A stretch of 34,889 bases of DNA from a virus: positions 1-34,889 of IMG/VR virus record IMGVR_UViG_3300022602_004010, one strand, 5' to 3'. The stretch's first letter is position 1, and every line of letters begins with the position of its first letter. The notes beneath the pieces are model-generated. The model made no database searches, had not been told where the DNA came from, and saw only the letters and a program-made list of their open reading frames with translations. Positions 21,138 through 29,563 of this stretch are shown piece by piece. The position numbers and the translations under genes are program-made.

Positions 21138-22943
21138 CTACTGATTCTGCGTTATATACGTACTTAATGGTATATTTTGGGTCTGTGCTTGAACTATTGC
21201 TAGTTGCGGTCCGGGGTCGTTTGTGGCAGTGATTCCTCGACTTTGAGCAATACTGCTGTTGATATTTTCTGCCACTGCTGATCTTAAGGTATCTCCGGCA
21301 GAGTCGCTGGTGATCAAGTTGGCAAAAAATTGATAAGTTTGAAACTGAGTTTTGTCACTGGCTAGCCCGCCAAATTGTGTGGCCAACGAATTTAACGTTT
21401 GTGGTGTTGCAGGAGAGATGCTGACTCCAGCTCTTGACAAATTTGTTACCTCGGTCGCCAATTGTATTAAAATATTATAATAAGCCGCTGCAGATGAATT
21501 TACCGCGGTGGTATTGGGTGTAGAATTTAATGCTAGATTGATATTGTTGACTGCGGTGCTTACTGTAGATATACTCACCGGTGAAGTCACATAGTTACCG
21601 ACTGCAGTCTGTAGAGCCTGCATCAACGAGTTCAAGTTGATTGCCGAACTCACTGTGTTGTAATAGGAATTGATTGTGCTGAATTCAGCAGTGTAACGGT
21701 ATCCGGTAACTGCACCAAGATAATCGGTTATTATCGGAGCTCCAAACGGGCCCAACCCGGTTCCTAGAGTGTTATTGATATTGCTTACCACAGTGCCAGA
21801 CAGCATGACAGCATTGGCATTTGCGGTCACATTTGCGGTATACTGCGGAACTTCAAGGCTGTTGATAAAATTGGCCAAATCGTGCCAAGAACTGAAAGTA
21901 CCTTTGCCAATCTTGGGCTGTAAATACGCACCAAAACTGTTAAAATCGGTGATTCCCAAACTATTGAGTTGTGCATACGTTGCGGGATCGACTACATTTT
22001 GCAAAGTCAAATAATCAGCCAAATTGGCAGCAGTGGTTGCAATTCCGGTAGCAGTGACAATGGCGTCTAGTGCAGATCCGGTAACGGTTTTGTATATTGC
22101 AGAAACAACATCAGTACTGTTGCCAGTCACACTGGTTGTGGTGGTTGTTGTAGACAGTGCAGGTAATTGCACCTGACCAACCGGTGTTGTGGTGGCCACT
22201 GTGCTGGCCTGTATTGCAGTGGTTGATTGACTCTGTGGTATTTGGGATAAATTGTAAATATTCAATCCGGCAGTGGTCAATTGTTGTGATAAATTGCCGT
22301 ATTGTCCCAAGCCTTGATTCAACAAGTTTTGCCCAAACACATAGGGATCGCCGGCAGTTCTAATATTGTTGATATCGTACATGGTGCCCCAATTGGCAAT
22401 TGCATTTGCAATCGTGGAGCCGGTTGAGCCAAATCCCAGAGTAGCCAATTGTGCCGGTCCAGTGTAGCCCAGTCCCGATTGACCATATGTTCGATTTTGA
22501 AGGATATTTGCACTTGACACTGTGTCAAATATGCTGTTGGTGTAGCCAAACACTGTTAAAAATACATTGGCAAATTCTGACATGCCGTAATAAAATGGTG
22601 CTCGGGCTTGATTGCTGACTGTGTTGCTAAAACTGGCCACTGCCAAATTGCCCACTGTGTAATAGGCTATGTTGGCACTGGATACTGGAGCAACATTTGC
22701 GGGATAGTAATCTATCAACCACAAACCATTGACAATGCCTGCTCCGAGACTGCTGATGGCATTGGCAATATTGCTTTGAATATTTGCGTTGGCAGTTGCG
22801 GCAGTGGCAAATATACCAGACAATATCGATACCGGTGTTTGATTTTGAAATGTGGCAATTTCACTAACTAGATTGGCCGATACCGACAATCCCTGTCCGT
22901 TAAGAATGGTGTTTGTTGCAGTTAATTGTATTGCCGAAGACAT
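21138..22943 (-). CDS. large tail-tip/baseplate-like structural protein
   Basis: 601 residues from ATG 22943, which overlaps the PAAR gene's stop (TAATG). An upstream in-frame TTG exists at 23009 inside the PAAR gene and is not needed. The sequence is Ala/Asn/Thr/Ser-rich in both helical (ANANIQSNIANAISSLG) and loop segments, with a more ordered domain at about 290-400 (YLTLQNVVDPATYAQL, SLGITDFNSFGAYLQP) seen in marine-phage virion proteins. No enzyme motif. Its coupling to the PAAR spike tip suggests a spike-associated or tail-tip component, possibly the shaft that carries the PAAR cap. Confidence 0.78.
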   Translation of the reverse strand: MSSAIQLTATNTILNGQGLSVSANLVSEIATFQNQTPVSILSGIFATAATANANIQSNIANAISSLGAGIVNGLWLIDYYPANVAPVSSANIAYYTVGNLAVASFSNTVSNQARAPFYYGMSEFANVFLTVFGYTNSIFDTVSSANILQNRTYGQSGLGYTGPAQLATLGFGSTGSTIANAIANWGTMYDINNIRTAGDPYVFGQNLLNQGLGQYGNLSQQLTTAGLNIYNLSQIPQSQSTTAIQASTVATTTPVGQVQLPALSTTTTTTSVTGNSTDVVSAIYKTVTGSALDAIVTATGIATTAANLADYLTLQNVVDPATYAQLNSLGITDFNSFGAYLQPKIGKGTFSSWHDLANFINSLEVPQYTANVTANANAVMLSGTVVSNINNTLGTGLGPFGAPIITDYLGAVTGYRYTAEFSTINSYYNTVSSAINLNSLMQALQTAVGNYVTSPVSISTVSTAVNNINLALNSTPNTTAVNSSAAAYYNILIQLATEVTNLSRAGVSISPATPQTLNSLATQFGGLASDKTQFQTYQFFANLITSDSAGDTLRSAVAENINSSIAQSRGITATNDPGPQLAIVQAQTQNIPLSTYITQNQ

Positions 22944-23509
22944 TACTGTTGTGCCCCCACTTTGGTTACTGTGGTAACACCGTTCTGAGTAACAGATGAA
23001 ACTGACCATGTTGATCCATCTGCATTTGTTCCTCCGGTTTGTATACTGCTGTCAGAAACACCCGGCTGACTGTATGAAGTTGTGGTAACTCCGTCTGGGG
23101 GTGTACCCGATGTGGTACCTGCTAAACCTGCTGATGCTGCTCCACTGCTTGCACTTTCTGATGTGGCATTGGTAGCATTTGTGCCACCACCGCCTCCAGA
23201 AGGACTACCAATCATGACTGTGGGAATACCAATTGCGATCTTGTGCCCACAATCACATAGTGCCCCGATGTGTGCAACCGGTATACCCATGACTCGTACG
23301 GTGGGTACGAAAGTTGCAGAGATAAATGGTCCAGTTTGGCACAAGGGTTGTATCTTGGGATTGCCGTGTGGTGTAATTGGACTGCCTTGATATGCTATGG
23401 GATTTCCAGCCACCGTCACAGTGGGAATACCCACCATGACCATACCCGGGGGTGGTGCTGGCGGTGCCGGTGTGGTCCAAGATACTTTTTGTACGGCAAC
23501 TGCGGGCAT
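22943..23509 (-). CDS. PAAR-repeat spike-tip protein
   Basis: 188 residues. Residues about 20-105 hold PAAR-type features: Pro-rich start (PAPPAPPPG), TVAGNPIAYQGSPITPHG, and VMGIPVAHIGALCDCGHKI ending GIPTVMIG, with His and Cys residues placed to bind the single metal at the tip of the cone. PAAR proteins sharpen the spike of contractile tails (T4 gp5.4). The remaining 80 residues are Gly/Ser/Thr-rich and flexible, perhaps an attachment to the next protein. Lies between an LSm-like small protein and the large structural protein it overlaps, in the same unit as the reductase genes. Confidence 0.88.
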   Translation of the reverse strand: MPAVAVQKVSWTTPAPPAPPPGMVMVGIPTVTVAGNPIAYQGSPITPHGNPKIQPLCQTGPFISATFVPTVRVMGIPVAHIGALCDCGHKIAIGIPTVMIGSPSGGGGGTNATNATSESASSGAASAGLAGTTSGTPPDGVTTTSYSQPGVSDSSIQTGGTNADGSTWSVSSVTQNGVTTVTKVGAQQ

Positions 23510-23803
23510 TTAAACTAATTGTATTCCTGTAGTGGTTTTGAGATAGTGTTTTTCAATATCTGCAACAACCGGGGCATGCATCAATATATGCTGACCTTTC
23601 AGTGTCACATTAGTATTTACCTCCCCAGAAATTAGGGTCTGCATGAGACCAATACCCTCTCGTGCCGGAACCACTGTACAAGGTTTGCTGACAATAAAGT
23701 CGCCTTCGATACTTTTGTTTACAATTTTGGCAATGATTTCATCGCCGGTGACTAATTTAAAGCAGACGATGTCACCGTCGGCATACGATTTATTGACTAA
23801 CAT
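23510..23803 (-). CDS. small conserved protein, LSm-like beta-barrel
   Basis: 97 residues. CFKLVTGDEIIAKIVNKS near the N-terminus has the strand-turn pattern of Sm/LSm-type barrels and is a recurrent small protein in marine T4-like phages; GIGLMQTLI and KHYLKTTTGIQ follow. No catalytic residues. Follows the glutaredoxin gene and abuts the PAAR gene. Possible roles: RNA-binding or virion assembly factor; neither is shown. Confidence 0.75.
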   Translation of the reverse strand: MLVNKSYADGDIVCFKLVTGDEIIAKIVNKSIEGDFIVSKPCTVVPAREGIGLMQTLISGEVNTNVTLKGQHILMHAPVVADIEKHYLKTTTGIQLV

Positions 23804-23805
23804 TT

Positions 23806-24051
23806 TTATCCTTTTAGTGTTTGAAAAAATTCTGGTGTTTGTCGGGCCAGGCCGGTAAACCCACCCTCCACCAACAACTTGCCATCTTGATAAATTTGTG
23901 GAACTGTTCTGTGTCCTTCTGCGACTATAAACTCACGTGCACTGGGAGTTTCTTCAATATTGATTTCTTCAAATGCAATACCTTTAGATTTCAATAAGTT
24001 TTTTGCCTGTACACAATAGGGGCAATTGTTTTTTGAGTATACTGTTATCAT
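23806..24051 (-). CDS. glutaredoxin
   Basis: 81 residues with the dithiol active site CPYC (Cys10, Cys13), cis-Pro motif RTVPQIY and the GGFTGL glutathione-binding end. Provides electrons for ribonucleotide reductase, whose large subunit in this window ends with a redox CxxC tail. Encoded two genes downstream of nrdB with a 4-base overlap to the small protein between them, so its link to deoxynucleotide synthesis is direct. Confidence 0.96.
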   Translation of the reverse strand: MITVYSKNNCPYCVQAKNLLKSKGIAFEEINIEETPSAREFIVAEGHRTVPQIYQDGKLLVEGGFTGLARQTPEFFQTLKG

Positions 24052-24431
24052 ATTATTACCGTTTTTATTTCTAGTGTTTGTTCGGTATCAGCAAGATACC
24101 GATTGTGCCACGTGACCCATTCAGGATCATCACTGAATGCATCGCACGCAGCCTGTGTGGCCCAGATTCGAGTACATTGTGTCTCGTATGTACTGTATGT
24201 AGCCAAATCAAAGTCCAAGGTCAAATTTTTATTATCAATTTCGGCCTGTTCCAGTTTACACTGTGCGGCCCAGGCTGCATCATATGCCTGTTGATCCGCA
24301 GGTGCAAGAGTATTTCGCCATTCTGGTAAAGACAAAAATGGCAGAATGGGTTCGTTTGGCGCTGCGGGATTTTTTTCGCCTTGCCAATACTTTTCGCCTA
24401 ACCAATAAACATATTCTTTACGAACGGGCAT
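24048..24431 (-). CDS. hypothetical protein between nrdB and glutaredoxin
   Basis: 127 residues, Trp/Ala-rich helical sequence (WRNTLAPADQQAYDAAW, CTRIWATQAACDAF), acidic. No family recognised; several Trp and Cys residues are spread evenly. Fits between nrdB and glutaredoxin with an overlap of 4 bases at its end. Could be a reductase accessory or a chaperone-like assembly factor; evidence is positional only. Confidence 0.72.
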   Translation of the reverse strand: MPVRKEYVYWLGEKYWQGEKNPAAPNEPILPFLSLPEWRNTLAPADQQAYDAAWAAQCKLEQAEIDNKNLTLDFDLATYSTYETQCTRIWATQAACDAFSDDPEWVTWHNRYLADTEQTLEIKTVII

Positions 24432-24439
24432 TGCTGTTC

Positions 24440-25540
24440 CTATAAATCTGGCAGAGCTTCGTAGTCAAGATCTTCGCTCATGACTCCAAGAACATAACTG
24501 GTTGATTCTGACTCTTGTAAGGCTGTTTGCTTCTTGCTGGTGTCAGTGTGCTTGTTGAACCACGGTATTGGTGTCGATCTTGGTGCAGGTGCTTGGTACT
24601 TGATACCGATGTCTTTTAGTGCACCTAATGCGGTATAATCAACAAAATCCTTCAAGATATTGGCGTTTAAACCTATCACAGGGCCTTTAATAAACAGGTA
24701 GTCAGCCCAGGCTTTCTCCTCACGTATCACGTCCATGTACAGTTGATACACTTCGGCTTCACACTCGTCCCGGGCTTCGGCAAAACGTGCATCGTCCTTG
24801 ATCGCTTGATTGATTAGATATGCAGTCCAGGCTTTATGCAGTAATTCATCTTGCAGGATCAATGATATAATATTGCCATTGCCCATAAAAATTCTGTTCT
24901 CGACCATAGCCAGGCTTGTAGCAAAACTAACCATGAAACGGAATGCCTCGAGAGCATAACTGGCGTTGAGTGCCAACCATATGGCCTTGACGTGTTCTTT
25001 TTCTGTCACCGGAAGTCCTATTTCTTTAGAACAGTTTAGTGTGTGTAAGGCATCATAATATTTGCCAACACTACTAGCCATGCTGATGATCTCCTGTGTG
25101 TCATGTATGGTGTTGAACACATCCTTGGGCACATTGTATATGTTGCGAATAATGTGGCTATAACTTTTGCTATGAATGTTGGTTTCAAACATCGACCATA
25201 TTAGCACCAATGATTCTAATTCCGGAAGACTTACACACGGACTAAACACTTGTACAGGACCACGTCCTTGTAAACTGTCTAATGCCGTTTGACGTAACAA
25301 GTTACTTGTGAAGATATGCTTAACTGCATCACTTGCGTCTTTGAAGTCATTTGAATCTTTAGTTAAACTAATCTCTTCCGGCACCCAAAAGAATCCTCGT
25401 TGTTGCTGTTCAAAATTAGCAATTTTGGGATACTTAAATTCTTCAAATCTCTGAACGGTGACCGGACCGGCTGGATCTAAAAACATTGTTCGTTTTAAAT
25501 AGTTGGTTGGTTTTGAAAGATCGTACTGTGCTTTGCTCAT
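24440..25540 (-). CDS. nrdB: class Ia ribonucleotide reductase, small subunit
   Basis: 366 residues. Ferritin-like subunit that holds the diiron centre and tyrosyl radical. ALDSLQGRG supplies the first metal Asp, FETNIHSKSYSHII supplies Glu, His and the radical Tyr (as in E. coli NrdB IHSRSYTHI), and LQDELLHKAW supplies the second Glu and His pair. The C-terminal tail EDLDYEALPDL is acidic, as needed for docking to NrdA. With nrdA and glutaredoxin it gives the phage its own dNTP supply. ATG overlaps the homing-endonuclease stop by 4 bases. Confidence 0.97.
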   Translation of the reverse strand: MSKAQYDLSKPTNYLKRTMFLDPAGPVTVQRFEEFKYPKIANFEQQQRGFFWVPEEISLTKDSNDFKDASDAVKHIFTSNLLRQTALDSLQGRGPVQVFSPCVSLPELESLVLIWSMFETNIHSKSYSHIIRNIYNVPKDVFNTIHDTQEIISMASSVGKYYDALHTLNCSKEIGLPVTEKEHVKAIWLALNASYALEAFRFMVSFATSLAMVENRIFMGNGNIISLILQDELLHKAWTAYLINQAIKDDARFAEARDECEAEVYQLYMDVIREEKAWADYLFIKGPVIGLNANILKDFVDYTALGALKDIGIKYQAPAPRSTPIPWFNKHTDTSKKQTALQESESTSYVLGVMSEDLDYEALPDL

Positions 25541-26145
25541 TGTTTTTCCTTACAGTTATCAAAATGCCAACGTGCCATTGATATTGCTCCGCCTGTTTTA
25601 TTGCAATGTGGGCAGGTTTTATTTGGACGATCTGGTTTCGATTTCATTGTTTCTCTTGTTTTATTTTTTGATTCTTCTTTATGTTTCGTTGGTCCATTTC
25701 CGCCATTAGCCAATTGTGCCTTACGCATATTTTCTTTATGTGAGTCACTTTTTGGTTTACGCATTTTCTGTTTAGTTTCTTCACTTTTTGGTTTTCCTTT
25801 AGAAGATAAAGTTTTACCAAACGTAGAAAATACTTTTGTACCTTTAACAGAATCAAAATATCTTTTATTAATACATAGCGGATTATTAATATGTTCTTTG
25901 ATTAATGTCTGTTCATAGTCAAAGCATTTATCAATGTCTGTATTGGTATAAATTATTTTATATTCAAAAGAATTATTACCGGTATCTTCTCGCAAAGTTG
26001 CTACTTCTTTCGAAGAACTAAAATAACTATTCCATAAATCTTGCTCGGGCAAAACATGTTTTTCTATATGCTTATATCTTGACCCATAGTAAAACTTACC
26101 AGTTGGGATATGTTCAATATAGTAAACGTATGCTGGTATATCCAT
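25537..26145 (-). CDS. GIY-YIG homing endonuclease with NUMOD3 and zinc-finger end
   Basis: 202 residues from ATG 26145. YVYYIEHIPTGKFYYGSR is a GIY-YIG nuclease core, with Arg of GSR and Glu of DYEQTLIKEH as catalytic residues, then a CINKRY end. NUMOD3 repeats (GKPKSEETKQKMRK, SDSHKENMRKA) supply DNA binding, and the C-terminus CPHCNKTGG ... WHFDNC is a zinc-finger-like module. Freestanding homing endonucleases at the nrdA-nrdB junction occur in T4 (mobE). Here it fits the junction with TAATG and ATGA overlaps. AT-rich and Lys-rich compared with its neighbours, as expected for a mobile gene. Confidence 0.93.
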   Translation of the reverse strand: MDIPAYVYYIEHIPTGKFYYGSRYKHIEKHVLPEQDLWNSYFSSSKEVATLREDTGNNSFEYKIIYTNTDIDKCFDYEQTLIKEHINNPLCINKRYFDSVKGTKVFSTFGKTLSSKGKPKSEETKQKMRKPKSDSHKENMRKAQLANGGNGPTKHKEESKNKTRETMKSKPDRPNKTCPHCNKTGGAISMARWHFDNCKEKQ

Positions 26146-28466
26146 TATAATTTGCAACTTTCGCAATCGGCTCCATCATCAAAATCAACAGCTTCTAACA
26201 TAGCGGGTGCCTCTTCGGCACCCGCTTTAGCACCCTGTTTATTCACGAGGCTATAATAGAAGGTTTTCAGACCCCACATATGAGCCTGCATTAAATTTTT
26301 AACAATTAGAGTAGTGGGCACTTTGCGTCCGGGAAAATGTGCAGGATTATAAAACGTGTTTGTACTTATACTTTGATCAATATAGGCCGCTAGAACCGCT
26401 GCCGTTTTTAAATAACCATCACAGTCCTTTTGATCCCACATCAGCTGATACTTGTTACGTAGTTTGTGATACTCGGGCACAACCTGTGTTAGACTTCCAG
26501 CTTTGCTTTCTTTGACACTGATCAACTGCATGGGCATTTCGATGCCGTTGGTGCTGTTGATAACAACACTCGAACTTTCCACAGGTGCAATAGCCATTTG
26601 TGTGGCATTGCGTACACCCCACTGTTTCATGTTGGTTCTTAAGGTTTCCCAGTCCAGTTCTGGTGTAAAGTCTGTGAGTTCATTCACTCCTTCTGCTCGT
26701 AATTCCCAAGGGAATATGCCTTGTCCATAACGTGTGTGATCCGAGTCTGCACACTTACCACGTTCTCGAGCAAGTTCTACAGTGGCTTCGGTCAAGTAGT
26801 AGGCCTGATGTTCCATCCAACTTTTTACTTCGGACAAACTTTCGGGATTGCCATATTTGAGGGATCTCTTAGCATGCCAATACGCAAGATTTGTGATTCC
26901 AATTCCGATTGGTCTAATTTCGTCATTAGACAGTCGGCTTTGTACGGAAAGAAAATCTTGGTAGTCCAGGATATTGTTAAGGCTGCGATGCAGGATACGG
27001 CAAGCACGGCGCATATCTTCAGGATTTCTGAAAGCACCCCAGTTGATCGATCCCAGCGTACAGAGGGCGATACGACCATCAGTATCATCAAGGCGCTTAA
27101 AAGGTTTAGTAGGAAGTAATATTTCACAACAAAGGTTACTCTGGTAAATTGTATGATATTCAGGATCAAAAGGACCTTGACCCTGCACGTTGTCAATGAA
27201 CACCAAATAGATGCGTCCAGTGTCAGTGCGCTCTTTAAGGATACCGCTCTTGAACACTTCTTCAGCAGTCATTGTTTTCTTACGCAAGTCTGCACGCTTT
27301 TCGTACTCGACGTAAAGTTGTTCAAAACGTGCAGTGTCTTTGTAGAACGCTTCGTACAAGTCCGGGACTTCATTGGGATCAAAGAAGGTTATGTTTTCTT
27401 TTCGTTTGAATCGTCTCCAGAAGAAGGCTGAGAGTACGACTCCGTAATCCATAAATCTAACTCGCGTTTCTTCAGTTCCTTGGTTATTTTTAAGAACAAT
27501 AAGGTCATCAAACTGGTGATGCCAAATAGGATAAAAAACAGTAGCACTTGCATTTCGTATGCCTCCTTGACTACAACTTCTCAAGTCTCCAAACCATTTC
27601 TTTAAAAATGGTATCATGCCGGTGTGCATGATTTCGCCACCACGAATAGGACTACCAAGTGGTCTTAATCTTCCAATCTCTAATCCAATGCCGGCACGTT
27701 TGCTGGCATATTTTGCCATCATTTCACCAGAAGCAAATATAGAATCAAGGTCGTCATCGCTACGGATAAGCACACAACTGCTAAACTGTTTAGTTGGAGT
27801 GCCAAGCCCAGCCAACACAGGAGTAGCAAGAGTAAACAAACCATCGGATGCCGCTTGATAGTATTCTTTAATGTAACGCATCCTTGCACTATTCGGCTCT
27901 TCTTTGTGAAATACAGTGGCGGCCGCGACCATATATCGAATTTGTGGAGTTTCATAAATTTCCTTTGTGGCTCGATTACGTACTAGATACTTTTCGATAA
28001 GTTGTTCAATGGCGGCATATGAATATTGTTCATCTTTTGAATGATCCAACATGTCATTCATTCGGTTCCAATCATCCTCAGTATACCACTCGAGTAGTTC
28101 TGTAGTGTACAGGCCTATTTCAACATTACGCTTAACGATTTCGTAAAGGTGAGGAACTGTGTAACTACCATACACATCCTTACGTAGCATACTCAAGCGT
28201 TGCTTGCCGGCCACGTATTGATAATTGGTGTGCCCCACATCGGGATTGTGTTCAACGTCAATTAGATCTACGATTGCTCGTAGTGTTATTTCATCAATTT
28301 CTCTAGTGGTAATGCCATCATAAAAGTGCGGTTGACTCTTGATCTCGATCATGCTCTGACTTACGTCAGCTATACCACTGCATATTTTTGCTATCTGCGC
28401 TTGCCATTTTTCTACTGCGAGTGGTTCTTTACGTCCACTTCTTTTTGTTACTTGAATTGTTGTCAT
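26145..28466 (-). CDS. nrdA: class Ia ribonucleotide reductase, large subunit
   Basis: 773 residues, E. coli NrdA length (761). N-terminal ATP-cone (TKRSGRKEPLAVEKWQAQI), substrate-site Cys in FSSCVLI, catalytic centre SNLCCEILL with Cys and Glu, the second redox Cys in ALCTLGSINWG, the radical-transfer Tyr pair in LKTFYYSLV, and a C-terminal CESCKL tail for glutaredoxin reduction. All residues of the radical path and redox chain are present. Eight bases after the 149-residue conserved protein; TAATG coupling to the homing endonuclease that separates it from nrdB. Confidence 0.97.
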   Translation of the reverse strand: MTTIQVTKRSGRKEPLAVEKWQAQIAKICSGIADVSQSMIEIKSQPHFYDGITTREIDEITLRAIVDLIDVEHNPDVGHTNYQYVAGKQRLSMLRKDVYGSYTVPHLYEIVKRNVEIGLYTTELLEWYTEDDWNRMNDMLDHSKDEQYSYAAIEQLIEKYLVRNRATKEIYETPQIRYMVAAATVFHKEEPNSARMRYIKEYYQAASDGLFTLATPVLAGLGTPTKQFSSCVLIRSDDDLDSIFASGEMMAKYASKRAGIGLEIGRLRPLGSPIRGGEIMHTGMIPFLKKWFGDLRSCSQGGIRNASATVFYPIWHHQFDDLIVLKNNQGTEETRVRFMDYGVVLSAFFWRRFKRKENITFFDPNEVPDLYEAFYKDTARFEQLYVEYEKRADLRKKTMTAEEVFKSGILKERTDTGRIYLVFIDNVQGQGPFDPEYHTIYQSNLCCEILLPTKPFKRLDDTDGRIALCTLGSINWGAFRNPEDMRRACRILHRSLNNILDYQDFLSVQSRLSNDEIRPIGIGITNLAYWHAKRSLKYGNPESLSEVKSWMEHQAYYLTEATVELARERGKCADSDHTRYGQGIFPWELRAEGVNELTDFTPELDWETLRTNMKQWGVRNATQMAIAPVESSSVVINSTNGIEMPMQLISVKESKAGSLTQVVPEYHKLRNKYQLMWDQKDCDGYLKTAAVLAAYIDQSISTNTFYNPAHFPGRKVPTTLIVKNLMQAHMWGLKTFYYSLVNKQGAKAGAEEAPAMLEAVDFDDGADCESCKL

Positions 28467-28475
28467 TGATCTCTC

Positions 28476-28925
28476 TTAATATTTTTCTAATTGTAATTCT
28501 TTGGCAGAATATCTGTAAAGAAGTTGTAGTGTGCTATCGAACTGTTCAATATTTACAATCTCCCTATCAATCAAATTAGCAATATATTTCCCTTGATTGA
28601 ACCAAGATAAATTATACTCGTAATCGTTTTTTGGATCTCGATAAACTCTAAATTCTATATCCAACTCGGTTCTATGCTCGGTCAATAACATAGTATACAC
28701 TATTCCTAGACTTTTTGCAACATCACAATAGATGTTTTCATCCAAGAGTTGCCAGGGATCGGGCCAAGATTCGGGATTGCTATTGTCTAGATAGTACGGA
28801 GTAAAAGGTGCACTGTTCCATAACTCTACCGTTTGTTGTAGTGCTGCTGCTAGTGATATTGAATTGATGGACTCTCGAAACTCACGCCAAGACCGTAACC
28901 GATCTTCGGTTTTAAGTTGAAACAT
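28476..28925 (-). CDS. conserved marine-phage protein of unknown function
   Basis: 149 residues. Opening LKTEDRLRSWREFRESI, central SWPDPWQLLDENIYCDVAKS and NLSWFNQGKYIANL are segments I recognise from a conserved small protein of marine T4-like phages that has no assigned activity. Mixed alpha/beta, rich in Trp and Tyr, without signal peptide or membrane segment. Placed between a fibre-like protein and nrdA, both in the same orientation; could belong to either the virion or the reductase set. Confidence 0.78.
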   Translation of the reverse strand: MFQLKTEDRLRSWREFRESINSISLAAALQQTVELWNSAPFTPYYLDNSNPESWPDPWQLLDENIYCDVAKSLGIVYTMLLTEHRTELDIEFRVYRDPKNDYEYNLSWFNQGKYIANLIDREIVNIEQFDSTLQLLYRYSAKELQLEKY

Positions 28926-28932
28926 ATGTTAT

Positions 28933-29529
28933 TTAAACTGATAGTACCTGGTACTGTATATTTGTTGAACTGACTGTGGTATAGGTTAATCCAGCATACG
29001 TGCTGTTTGATACCATCGAAAACACAATGTTGGTTGGAGCAGTTACAGATTCGGTATATTCTTCATCGTAAGACACATAGGATATAGCGCTGTTGTAGGC
29101 AAATTTGATTTGACCGGTTCGCATGGTACTGCCACCTTGATTGAGAGTGTATGTGATTATGCCGGTGTTTGCGTTGAATGCTGCCAATGTGCCCGATCCT
29201 GATACGGTGGCCGAATATGTGGTGGCTCCACCTGCGAGTGCAGCAACTTCAGCAGTCAACGTTACAATGTTACCTTGTATGATTGCCACATTGCTTTGTA
29301 ATAATGCCACGTTGGCAGTAAAATTTGTGGTAAAATTCAGTATGCTGTTTTGTGTCAGGATCTCGGTTTGTCCCAGTGCCGGAGCATAGTCCGGTGCACC
29401 AATCACACCATTGCCGATGTACAATCTTTGAGCATCAGTACTCCAGCCCAGTTCGCCCGCGGCCAATTGAGGAAGATCTTGTTCTAAACCTCTACGTACT
29501 TGTACTTGACTTATTTGCGTTATTGCCAT
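28933..29529 (-). CDS. fibre-associated structural protein
   Basis: 198 residues from ATG 29529 (a GTG directly before it is possible). N-terminal QVRRGLEQDLPQLAAGELGW and DAQRLYIGNG is the hallmark 'ribbon' module found at the start of many tail-fibre and head-decoration proteins, which in other phages repeats several times. A short coiled coil (ANVALLQSNVAIIQGNIVTL) follows and the C-terminal 100 residues are beta-rich, possibly a receptor- or partner-binding tip. First gene after a CTAAATA late-type promoter. Confidence 0.82.
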   Translation of the reverse strand: MAITQISQVQVRRGLEQDLPQLAAGELGWSTDAQRLYIGNGVIGAPDYAPALGQTEILTQNSILNFTTNFTANVALLQSNVAIIQGNIVTLTAEVAALAGGATTYSATVSGSGTLAAFNANTGIITYTLNQGGSTMRTGQIKFAYNSAISYVSYDEEYTESVTAPTNIVFSMVSNSTYAGLTYTTVSSTNIQYQVLSV

Positions 29530-29551
29530 CACTAAACCTCAGATAATACTG

Positions 29552-29558
29552 TATTTAG
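29552..29558 (-). promoter_or_regulatory. late-promoter-like heptamer (CTAAATA)
   Basis: Minus-strand ACTAAATACAG centred 25 bases before ATG 29529, in the 30-base gap after the radical SAM gene. Matches the late-type motif set of this window. Confidence 0.55.
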
Positions 29559-29563
29559 TATTT

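Noticed and set aside
22944-23009. TTG-started extension of the large structural protein into the PAAR gene
   Set aside because: Extra residues are unlike the protein, while the TAATG-coupled ATG at 22943 has natural sequence after it.
28930-28936. TTAAATA late-type motif before the 149-residue protein
   Set aside because: Only 5 bases from the ATG and overlapping the previous gene's stop; spacing does not match the other sites.
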